From Botryosphaeria dothidea (lineage: Eukaryota > Ascomycota > Dothideomycetes > Botryosphaeriales > Botryosphaeriaceae), in assembly GCA_011503125.2 (NCBI GenBank), contig WWBZ02000016.1, positions 62,001 to 126,000 on the forward strand: a DNA stretch of 64,000 nucleotides, given 5' to 3'. Below, piece by piece: positions 48,879-59,622 of the stretch. A model generated the notes under the pieces. The model saw only the letters and a program-made list of their open reading frames with translations, made no database searches and was not told the DNA's origin. Position 1 is the first letter of the stretch. The number at the start of each line of letters is the position of its first letter. The translations under genes and the position numbers were made by a program.

Positions 48879-50533
48879 ATGACACAATCGAAAATCAGCG
48901 AAGACACACCACTGCTCAGTGGAAAGCCCTCAGCATGCGGGCCACCAGACACAGATCCACGTGCTCGAAAAGTGTTACGGCTCGTGTGCGGACTTTTGGC
49001 CGTCCTTGACCTCGCTGTATTCCTCGCTATTGCGCCACAGACGGAGATATTCCAAGACATTGCATGTACTGCTTTCAACAGACATGATAATGGCCTGAGC
49101 AACAACCTTGTGGGGTGCAAGTCTGAGGTTGTCCAGAGCGAAGTCGCGACTGTCATTGGATGGAAGGATACTCTTGACCAAATCCCGAGTAAGTCATTTC
49201 AAACCTGCAAATGATTTGTTGCTAATCTCTGAGACCGCACAGGTGTCTTGTTCGCCATCGCCTGGGGCGTTGCCGCCGATCGATTCGGGAGGAAGCCCGT
49301 GCTGCTACTGAGTCTCCTTGGTTGTCTGCTTGCGGACCTCTGGGTGAAGGCAGTCTGCAAGTCCTCAAAGTCATTGCTATCCTTTGCAGCGCTAATCAAC
49401 ACCCCAGGTCTGTCGGCATGGGCTCCGCTCCGTCTGGTGTGGGCATCGTCTTTGTGGCTAATCATAGGAGGAGGTGCACAGGTCGCATCTTCACTTTTCT
49501 TTGTGATTATTGCAGACGTTTTTACCGAGCAGTCACGGTATGCACTGTCTAGACTTTCACTCCGAAGCAAGCTGATGATGTTCTGCTCAGTGTGTCAGCT
49601 TTCTCTTATCTGACTGGAACGGCACTGCTCTCTGAGACTCTCGCTACTCCCCTCAGCGCTGCCTTGATGCGTATAAGCCCATGGATTCCATTCTGGCTGA
49701 GCACAGCTGTTCTGGCGCTCGGCATTGTGTTGGCCTGCTTCCTTCCAGAAACTCGCCGCAAAGAGTCGTCGAGCGACTTGCCAGAGCAGAAAAGATCATC
49801 CAGTAACAGCATGCCCCTCTCTTTGAGATGTCGGGAAATGATTCATACTGTGACACACGACGAAAGAATAATCATGTTGCTATACGTCTTTCTAGTCGCA
49901 GCGCTCTCCCGCCAAGTCCTGCCTCTTTTTATTTTCTATGGCTCCAATAAGTTCGAATGGTCCATTTCACAGGTGAGTATCTCCAGCTCCAGCGTAAAGT
50001 CCTGCATTCTAAACTTTGCGAAGAGCAGTCTTTTGATAGCATTTCGGGCTGCCGTCAACCTACTTCTGCTATGGGTGCTATTGCCGGCCGCTTCCACCCT
50101 TCTCACACTCTACAAAGTCCAAGGAATTGCAAAGGACTTGCGAGTGTCACAGGTCTCCGGCACGCTCTCGGCGGTGGGATCCGCTATCATATTTCTCGCA
50201 CCCTTCCCTGCCGTGGCGATATGCGGGATCGCAACGATGGCGCTGGGATCAGCATTCCATCTGGCAGCGCGTAGCCTCATCACTTCCTTATCCTTGCCTC
50301 AGCACGTGGCGACGGTTTACTCCATAATATCCTTCGTGATATCACTCGGCACACTTCTTGCAGGCCCCTTGCTGGCCAAAGTACTGCAGGTCGGCATGCA
50401 TATTGGTAAGGAGTGGTCAGGCTTTCCATTTGGGTTAGTGTCACTTCTCTACACGACAGCTCTTTGCGCTGTCTGTTGCATAAGACTTGATCCAGTTGTC
50501 TCTGTGAAGAGGATAGAACACGATGAGGTTTAG
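48879..50533 (+). CDS. Major facilitator superfamily transporter, multidrug type
   Basis: Membrane exporter driven by the proton gradient. Exons: 48879-49188, 49243-49356, 49408-49537, 49591-49972, 50024-50533; 481 residues and about 12 predicted membrane segments. A hydrophilic start (DTPLLSG) precedes the first helix. The loop 2-3 motif is WGVAADRFGRKPVLL and helix 4 carries RLVWASSLWLIIGGG. The intron at 49357-49407 is GC-AG and a multiple of three, so it is easily missed; the last intron (49973-50023) is also in frame. The family is a common neighbour of fungal metabolite clusters. Next to the ABCC gene, it probably belongs to the export set. Substrate not known. Confidence 0.88.
49357..49407 (+). 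other. GC-AG intron in MFS gene, in frame
   Basis: Starts GCAAGT and ends with a CTAATC branch site and CCCCAG. Its removal joins WVKAVC to LSAWAPLRLVW, the usual transition into helix 4. Retention would add 17 residues. Confidence 0.78.
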
Positions 50534-51223
50534 CAGGGCTCAATTGTGACCGAATCGGAAATTATCAGGTAGAGAAAGGGTCATGAAAAGCCAACGTGGA
50601 TAAATGTATAGAGGCGTGTGACTGGATATATCAAAGATCTTCATGATGCATAATGTGTAAAGCTACAGTGCCTATGAATTAGATGAGAGCATTTGGTTGA
50701 TAATGAATTTGGTGCTATGTGGTCCAGGTCACTGCGCCCCTACTTTTCGGTATATCATGACGCATAATTCCCCTTCCGGTAGTAAGAAGGTATATTCTCG
50801 GACAATTCATTCGTATCCTGATCAGGCCCGCTGGCCAGTGAACGGGCCGGCAATGGTCTTCTCAGGGGTCAAATGAAGGCAGGATTCCCATCGAGGGTCC
50901 ATGACATTGAGAGGAAACCTTTCTGTGCGCAAATGATGGTCCTTGCGGTATATCGAGTAAGACACATTAGCACAGAATCTGAGAACGTGGCGGGACGCCT
51001 TTGATACCTTTATCTTTTGCTCCTTATAACCAAACTTATACCCAGCGAGCTCGACATGCTTGTCCAGTGTCTTCACCGTGGCATCTCATTCCACGCTCTG
51101 AAGATCCGAAGTCGTTCCTTTTTCTTGTCGCTCTTTATAGTGGTAAGACATGTCCGTCCGGGATTAGCTGAGTACTCTTGGGTCTAACAATTCCGTAGGT
51201 GTTTATTTCGAGGGGAACCTGTC
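50534..51223. promoter_or_regulatory. Intergenic, promoter region of the ABCC gene
   Basis: A minus-strand frame at 50822-51076 (84 codons) lacks an ATG and a recognisable product, so I do not call it. No other structure seen. Confidence 0.4.
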
Positions 51224-54200
51224 ATGGTAGACTCCGCAACGCTTTGGACAGAAGATTTGTCACTTTCTCCAAAGGCACCCTTCGGAACACGACCGGCCGA
51301 CTTCTCAATATTATTCGAAGAGCTGATCTTCACCATCTTTCCTGGAGTCGTATTTTTTGTAACGGCGTGTTACCGTCTGGCATCTGCGGGTACACGGAAA
51401 AGGAGATCATGCAGTTCCTACGTCCTCACAAAGCTCGTGAGTCCATCTTCTAGGGAATCTGGCAGCTATTCTAACAAAATATTCCAGCCATTCCATCTCT
51501 TGCACGTCATGTTGCGTACTTCTGTCTGCATATCACTGGCAGATTTACCCGTCCCTAAGACAGACATATCCGTAGCCACCTCATTCGGCAGTTGCATCTT
51601 CGCCCTCACATGCGCGGTTCTATCACTACGTAACCACGCCTGCGCTCAGAGACCATGCAACATTCTGCTGTGTTATCTGTCACTATCAGTGCTGACAGAT
51701 GCGGCACGAGTGCGAACGCTCTGGATGCTCAAACCTTACTTCGGGAACCTGTTGCCGGCACTCCTTACTGTAGCGCTGGTAGTGGAGTTGGCTCTCGTGA
51801 TTTCCGAAGCCATGTCACTTAAGGGTGGAGCAAATGATAGCACCGACGCACAGTCTCCGCAAGAGAGCAACAACCTGTTCAGCCAACGTCTCTTTTCCTG
51901 GCTCACTCCCCTCATGATAAGCGGGTATCGGACGAAGCTCAAGCTGGACCAGGTGTTCCCGCTCGACAAGCAGTTACAGCCACTTCCACTCATTCGGAAA
52001 TTCCGCGCATCGTGGATCAAAAGGACCCACCCTCGTGACAAATCACGTCCGCTTTGGAGAACATTGCGGTCCGTGTTGCACTGGGCCTACGCCCAACCCA
52101 TTGTGCCGCGGCTCTTTATGTTGCTCTTCACTATCGCGCAGCCACTCCTCCTGCCACGATTGACGGAGTTTCTGGCACAAGAAGCAGATGAGCGTGCACG
52201 AACGGGACTCGCAATGCCTCTTGTGGTGGCATATGGCGTGGTGTACACTGGGACTGGCATCAGTGCAGCCTGGTATTGGCACCGGATGGACCGAGCAATG
52301 GTGCAGACGCGCGGAGTGCTGGTCGCAGCCGTGTTTGACAAAGCGCTGCAGCTGAGCGGTAGCCATCACAACCGTGCTGTCACGCTGGTGACCGGAGACG
52401 TTGAGAAGTTGATTGCTGGTCTCGAATGCGGGCATGAGCTGTGGGCAAACTTGTCGCAGGCTGGCTTTGCGTTCTGGATGCTCCAGCGGCAGTTGGGGCT
52501 TCTGTTCCTTGTGCCATTTGCGGTTGCAACTCGTTCGTCGTACCCTCCACTTACGCTGTCCAAGATGATCCAAGCACTAACTTCTGCCTCAAGTTGCCGG
52601 GTTGGCATCCGCAGGAACTGCCGTCATAGGTCGCCGGCGCCAGGCTCCGTGTATGGAGGCCATGCAGGCACGTCTCGATGCGCTCGTGTCTCTGCTGCAT
52701 TCATTCAAGAGCCTACGTCTTCTCAGCCTTCTAGACCGCTTTGCAGCCATCGTGCAAGCCCGCCGGCTACGCGAGATCAACCTCCTGCGCCACTATCGAT
52801 ATACGACATCCGCCGCTGTCACCATATGTGAGTTCGTCCGTCCGATACTCACACACTTATGCTAAAACCCCCCTTCAACCAGCCTATCTTCCATTCGTTT
52901 TCGGTCCCGGTCTGACCTTTGCCGCTCTGGCACTCACAAATTTTGGCCGCATCGGCGGTTACTCGTCCACCTTCACAACGCTCGGCTTGCTTTCTCTCCT
53001 CACAGAACCGCTCATCTATCTCTACCAACTTTCTCCTTTCCTTGCCTTCTCCTTCGTGTGTCTGGGCCGTATCGAAGCTTTCCTCCAGCTCCCCAACGCC
53101 AAACCATCTTCCACCCCCGCTGGAGCCGCTCCCGCGGCTCCGACGACCCCTTCATCGACCGAGCCCCCGACACTCCCCTCAATACCACCTTCCGAGATCT
53201 TCATCCGCTCGGAGAAGTTCGGCTGGGGCGACAACATCACGCTGCACAACGTCAGCCTGTCCCTCCGGCCGGGCAAGCTTACCGTCGTGACCGGGCCCGT
53301 CGGCAGCGGCAAGACGACGCTGCTGCTCGGGCTGCTGGGCGAGACGGACGCACCGTCGGCGGCGGGCGCCGGGTCGATGCCGCTGCTGCCGGAGGGCGAC
53401 GTCGCCTTCTGTGCGCAGGCGCCCTGGCTGCCGAACCGCAGCGTGCGCGACGTCGTCGTCGGGCCGGACGCGTTCGACGAGCGGCGCTACCGCGCCGTCG
53501 TCGGCGCGTGTGCGGTCGATGCGGTGGTGGAGCGCCTGCCGGACGGCGACGCTACGGCCGTTGGGCCCCAGGGTGCGAGGTTGAGTCCGGGGCAGAGGCA
53601 GCGCGTGGTGAGTGTCGTCGCTCTGTCAGACTTTGTTGGTGGATTGGGCTAATTGTTTGAGCAGGCTTTGGCGCGGGCGGTGTACTCGCGCAGGAGGTTC
53701 GTGTTGTTGGACGATGTTTTGAGTGCGGTGGATCGGATTTCACGGATGGCAATTCTCAAGGGGTTACTCGACCGGGATACGGGCCTGCTACGGCAGAGTG
53801 GATCGGCGGTCGTGTTTGCAACCAACCATGGTAAGTGGCCTCCTTTCTGGTCTTCAGGAAACAGAAGCTGACATGATGGAGTGGACTGTCTTCCTCTGGC
53901 GGATGATGTCATCACCCTCGAGGGCGGCATGGCCTCCTCCAGTGAAAAGCCAGGCACTGAATGGCTTACATACAATTCTGAGGAATGCTCAGACCAGACC
54001 GACATGGACGTGACAGGGCACAAGCCCTTGAATGTCCTCTCTGACGTTGCGGAAATCGATGTCACTGAGGAGCAGCTCCAGGTGGAACAGGCCATGCAAA
54101 TTAAAGAATGGGAAATCTGCAAGTATTACTTCAGTTGTGCCGGAAAGGGAAACCTCTTTTTCTGTTTTCTTTTGGCTGCCGGAAGCACCCTGCTGAGCAA

Positions 54201-56065
54201 AGGCTCGGGTATGTATCCAATAACCCTTGTCTGGAGCCGTTGCTGACGATATTTTCCAGAAATCCTTCTGAAGAAGTGGGCCCACTGGAGTGAAACATAT
54301 GCAGGCCAGGGCCATCAGACATACACTGTAATTTACTGCAGCCTCCAACTTGTTTCAATCGTTTGCTTGACAGGTTGCACCTTGTAAGTACGGGTTCCAC
54401 TCTGGTCCCTGGCGGTGGCTGACGATGGGCGAGCAGGGTCCTCTTGCAACGATGTGTCCCAGCGGCGGGGATTGAGTTACACCGAAAGCTTCTACAGACT
54501 GTGTCTTTGGCGAGGTACAGCTTCGTGACTAGCATCGACAGCGGCTCTATCGTGAACAGGTGAGGGTGCTCATGGATGAGTCGGAATGCGCGAGACGATC
54601 GCCAAGCTGACGCCAGAGGACAGATTTAGCCAGGACTTGACAATCATTGACGGCGAACTGACAAGACACATCCTCAATATCATTCTCGGTGAGACGTGGT
54701 GTCAGAGTTGAATTCAGCAGACCTCTTTGCTGACTGGATTGAACAGAGACAATCATTTCAATCGCACAGTTCAGCCTCCTCGTTGTTGCTAGCAGGTACA
54801 TGGCTTTGGTCATATTACCCATTGCAATATTCCTGTTTGTGATCCAACGGTTTTATCTCCGCACTGCTCGCCAATTGCGCCTAATCGAGCTCTCCTCACG
54901 GGCTCCACTGTGCTCTTGCCTTCTGGAAACGGCAGAAGGTGCAGTTACAATCCGAGCTTTCGCAAGACAGGAGAACAGCATGGAGGATGCTCTCGAATAT
55001 ATCTCCGACAGCCAACGGCCATTCTACCTGGCATTCTGCGCCAAGCGCTGGCTCAGCCTGGTGCTGGACCTGAGCATTGCCATTTTGGCTGTGTGCATGG
55101 TTGCAATCGCGGTCTCTACAGACGTGGACAGCGGCTACGTCGGGGTGGCGCTCGTCAACCTCATGAGCCTGAGCCAGTCGCTTCGTAACCTAGTGCTCGC
55201 ATGGACGGATTTGGGCACTGCGATGGGGTCTGTTGCCCGCATCAAAGCTTTCTGCACCAACACGCCAAAGGAGGAGGAATCCCGAGATAAATCGCCCGGT
55301 GATGGACTGTTGCAGGAATCCGACTGGCCTTCTGATGGCCGCGTGGAGTTCCGGGACGTGACGGCTACATTCGTACCCGGCGGACCGCCAGCTCTGTGGG
55401 ACTTCTCACTAGTTATTCCCGCAGGTGAGAAGCTTGCTATTTGCGGGCCCAGTGGCAGTGGAAAGACATCAGTCATGCTTGCCTTCCTCAAAATGTTAAA
55501 GGTAGAGGCTGGCGACATAGTCATCGATGGCCAAAGCATCATCGGGCTGGACATGCAAGGGCTGCAGCGCAGCGTTGCGGTGATTCCGCAGGAATTTAGT
55601 GTGCTACCCGGCCTCAGCTTGCGCCAGCACATCGACCCGTGGATGTCTGCCAGTGATCTGCAGGTAGTAAATGCCTTGCGCCGGGTACAGCTGTGGGACG
55701 AGCGACTCGACAAGATTGGCTTGGATGCCGAGATCGAAGACGGGATGTTGTCTTCCGGGCAGATGCTTCTGCTTGCTGTGGCGGGCGCTTTAATCCAACG
55801 AAACACTTGCAAGATTGTGTTTGTGGATGAGGCGACGAGCAACGTTGACACCGATACGGCGAAGCTGGTGCAGACTCTCCTGCGACACGATTTCGAGGGA
55901 TGCACAGTGCTGCAGATTACGCACCGTATGGATGAAGCTATGGAACATGACCGCGTAGCTGTCCTTCAGGAAGGCAAGCTAATAGCAGTTGACCGGCCGG
56001 ACATTCTTTTGGGGAGTTGCGAGGTGTTTCAAATGTTGTGTAGGACTCAAGGACGTGATTATTGA
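51224..56065 (+). CDS. ABC transporter, C family (MRP type)
   Basis: ATP-driven exporter of 1,446 residues. Ten exons: 51224-51436, 51488-52532, 52594-52827, 52883-53607, 53665-53830, 53882-54208, 54260-54383, 54437-54559, 54624-54688, 54747-56065. Order: TMD0-like N-terminal helices, TMD1 (from SWLTPLMISGYR), NBD1 (GPVGSGKTT, Q-loop AFCAQAPWLPN, signature LSPGQRQR, Walker B FVLLDDVLSAVD), TMD2 (VNRFSQDLTIID, QRFYLRTARQLRLIEL), NBD2 (GPSGSGKTS, LSSGQM, IVFVDEATSNVD). Asp in place of the catalytic Glu in NBD1 is the normal asymmetry of the C family. A Pro/Ala/Thr-rich linker precedes NBD1. Probably exports the product or conjugates, or moves intermediates into vacuoles. Confidence 0.92.
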
Positions 56066-56794
56066 TCGGGAATAGTCAAAGCATTAGTTTGATTCCCGGC
56101 AGCAAATGAGGGAACGTCGAAAGCATGGAGGAGCGTGATGTAGTTTACGCGTATTTACCGTAAAGCTATCCAGCTAAGTCTTTTTCGTCACATGGAACGG
56201 TCGAACAGGCTCAAGACCCAAGCCTACGCGGGAGAGATGTGAACTACCATGCCCACTAGCACGGGAGCGTCCAGGCAACAGCTCCAATCGAATGGTCAAC
56301 ACGGCTTCAGGGATTGAGAGTCTGGCCAGATATGATAGGACCAAGGTGGTTCATTTGGAAGCAGGATGAAAAAGACGCTGCAAGTTAGTAGATGCAAACA
56401 TAATTCATCATCCTCACAACGGGACCCCGCATTTCGCTTTGCATATTCAGCCTCTCTGTTGGGACGGACTATGCGGGAGTCAGCTTTCGACAACTAAATG
56501 AATTTTTCCTGGCTCACTGATGCGTTTTACACATTGTGCTTACTTATCCTTCAGTCCTGGAGTACTTTAGAGCATTAAGGACCTTCTTTGATTCACTCTT
56601 CACCTCTTCGCAACCCGTCTTAGGTCCCTCGGGCATTTTGGGTGAGATTCGGTCGTTGAAATTATTACGGTCGTGAGGTTTCTCGTCTTTCATCACCGCC
56701 TGCTCTAAAATTATGATAGCTGGACAGGTAGCCGGGGTAAAGCCATTGGACCGGACGATATTGGATACTATGGTAAGGTAAGCTATTTACACTT
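56066..56794. other. Intergenic, convergent gene ends
   Basis: Between the 3' ends of the ABCC gene and the propeller pseudogene. No coding signal recognised. Confidence 0.5.
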
Positions 56795-58417
56795 CTACGG
56801 CGCAGAGTTCTGCATCCAAGCGATATCACCAGCAATTCCCTCAAAAATCCTTCCGTTCGGTCCCAGCTGGATGGCCGAGAGGCCAGTATTGTAAGTACCA
56901 CCAGCACCCATCTTCGCGCGCCAAACCTCATCTCCGCTCTGGATGTCATATGCTGCAACATACCACACATACTGTCCTTGCTTAGCCAACTCATAGTCCT
57001 GTGTATACAGATAGAATAGCCCAGAGCCTGTTGACAAAGTGGTCATCACCACGCGTACAGGCAGATTCCATACGAAATTGCACGTACCATCGTCGGCCAC
57101 ATCAATGCGTGTGACCCCGGATGCCATAGCGCTCATGTTGTTCTGCGGCCCATTGATGCCGTTCCCATCACTAAAGCTCCAAGGCGAGTTGTAGCAGTTA
57201 GAGATCATGGCACTATACTGCTCGCCGTCGAAGTAGGTCGTTAGGGACGCCTCGTTTGCACTCGCGTTGGGCTGAAACAACGGGTGCGAGCAGACCAGAG
57301 CACCCTTCCCTTCGCCAATCTCCTCAATCTGACGGTACACCATGAGGTTGATCTGCGAGTCCGCATTGTCCGTGATTGCGACGTACTTCTGCCCCATGGG
57401 GCCAACGGTGGAGCCGGAGCCGCGAGAGAGGCCGCCGGGCTTCATGCCGCTACCGGCGGAGTATGTTCGTTGTAGACGACGGAGACGCCGTAGCTCCCGG
57501 CTTGGAAAGTGTAGAACCAGTCGGAGGCGCTGGCGTGGTCTTTTGCGCCAGCGGGGCCGGTGACGACGTACACGGCGTTGTTGTTGATAGCCATACCATT
57601 TTCGACGAGTTCGTTCTGGAGCCTGATGGCGTGCATAGCATCGTCAGCCTGGACATAGCCGATAGTAGTGATGTTAGGGCCGTCGAGACCGAGAAGCGGT
57701 ACCGGAGTTGTGGAGAACCAGAGGTTGCCATCACCGGTGTAGCCGATCGTAGCGACAATGGAGCCTTCGGTCATGACGCTCGAGATGTCGACCTCGCGAA
57801 CTTGCTGAAAAGACCCCGTCCGTCCGCGGATTCGACAAATTCAACGTCGACAATGAAACCTTCCTGCGTGGGTATCGTGACACGACCTTTGATGACCTGC
57901 CAGTAGGTAGACACAGTAGTACGGTTCGAAGCGGACCACTGAGCAATTGGTTCAAGCGTCTCCGCATCAAGAGCAGCAAGACTGAAGTTGACAGGGTCAG
58001 TGTTGCAGGTCAAAGACACTAGGACATAAGAAGACGCGGTTTCCTCCTCCCAGAACATATAGGCGGAAACACTGTCAGCTCCGAAAACCTGAGGATTGTT
58101 GCCAAGGGGTCCGGCCCAGTAGTGGGTGTGAGTATTGCCACCATCGATATGAGCTGCACGGGCGTTTGGAACGAAGACCGGGCGAGATGGAAGACTGTTG
58201 CCCGTATAAGGGGCACCAATGAACGAAGGAGCAGAGACATTTTGAGAGCTCGGAATTCTGGTGCGTTGGGACTCTGAAATCGCATTTTGAATGAGCTTCG
58301 AAACCTGGGATAATTAGCGGACACAGTTAAATAAGTGAAAGAGCTTACCACACGTCCCGCTAAGAGGGAAACTGCGATGTAACGAAGTTCTGCATTCAGA
58401 ATGGCCATTTTGATCAT
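56795..58417 (-). pseudogene. Secreted beta-propeller (quinoprotein-like) protein with two frameshifts
   Basis: Reads as a fungal secreted propeller protein with PQQ-repeat-like strands (for example YVWYVAAYDIQSGDEVW). The start is ATG 58417 (or 58408), followed by a signal-peptide-like stretch, an intron at 58305-58348, and a continuous frame to about 57800. There the coding jumps frame between GRGLFS and VREVDISSVM, as if one base were missing, with no splice signals around it. A second jump of the same kind occurs near 57460, between NEH and SAGSGMKPGG. The third segment then runs to the stop at 56795. Either the gene is dead, or the assembly lacks two single bases here. Function of the family is not known to me. 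Confidence 0.7.
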
Positions 58418-59622
58418 AAAGCGAATGCGGAATTTTAACGACTGTGCTATATTGGAGAGTTCGTCTTCAATATTTTGTTTCTATTGTAGTGTTGTAGGCT
58501 TCTTTATATATCCTTCCCGCCGTATTCTTGTGCTTCAATCCCCATGCCTTTCAGATCTCCAAACGCTTGTTCCTGGAAAGAGATCACGGATTTCCATGGC
58601 ATGTGCTTGACCAGTGAATAATGACTGCGGCAATCCCTGTAGAATACTAGAATATGGACCATAAGCCGCCGTTTCGGGCTAAGGAATTGGGCCGTGTTCA
58701 ATGAAGATCGTGTAGTTTCCAGCTGTAGTCCTCTCGTTGCCCCTGCAACAGTTCGTAGGCGTCTTCGGAAACAATCGTGAGATTTTGCTGCCCCATTGTA
58801 AGTCCTTAGGCCACCAGTGTAGTTTTCACTAGGTCGGATGACTAGAAGGTGGGAAAGGCTTGAATGTGGCCAACGCGCTCGTACTTCAATCTCCTATGTT
58901 CTTTGTAGGGCAGAGTTTTGAGGGTCACTAAAAGTCCTGGGATGGCGGTGAGTAAGCGCTTCCCGTCGCTGTGGTCGGATTCGTTATCGCATTCGGGACG
59001 AGACTCGTGGCCGGATACGTCTTCGTATTGCTCGTGTTTATCTTGTTAAGTCCACTGCTGTATACACACTGACAAGCGTAGAGGTCTTTCTCAATCGTTG
59101 AAAACAAATGATGTCCTCGCTGTTAATTTAACACGTGCTCACATTTTTCACACTCTAAATTGAAGAAACAGTTCATGGCCGAGATTCATTCATTGTATAA
59201 ACTTCGGCTTTTTAGCCTTAATTCCGATAAGAAGCGCAGTAATCACTTTAACAGCAAGAAGGCACCATGCGTCATGGGACTGGGATTAGAAAACCATGTA
59301 TATATAGCGGTTAATGTAGGCTTAGTACAAGACGCGCAGATAAGCAAGGCGGCTCCTATTCCCTCTCAAACTCATGTCAAGCCTCGTCTACTCGCTAATG
59401 CCAGCACGATTGTCAACAGCAGAACCTCGAAATGATGCTGGCCTCCTTTCTTCCTGTCACGTCATTTGCGCGCATGCGAGCGGTGTCATGGAAAACGAGT
59501 CGAAACGGTTCCGACAGGCACTCTGCCGACTTCACGCTGCTCCATCGCAATGGTATAGCATTGATATCTTCCATTCAGCTCGACCTTCCTTCCCCACGGT
59601 AAGTACGGCAGCGTTCGACGAA
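58418..59622. other. Intergenic, no gene seen
   Basis: 1.2 kb between the propeller remnant and the FAD monooxygenase stop. Short open frames only, none recognised. It serves as the upstream region of the propeller gene. Confidence 0.5.

Noticed and set aside
50822..51076. Small minus-strand protein gene
   Set aside because: No ATG in frame, no recognisable family, lies in a promoter-like interval.
57442..57810. Introns to explain the frame jumps in the propeller gene
   Set aside because: Candidate GT...AG pairs are too short or remove sequence that belongs to the conserved protein, and no branch site is present.
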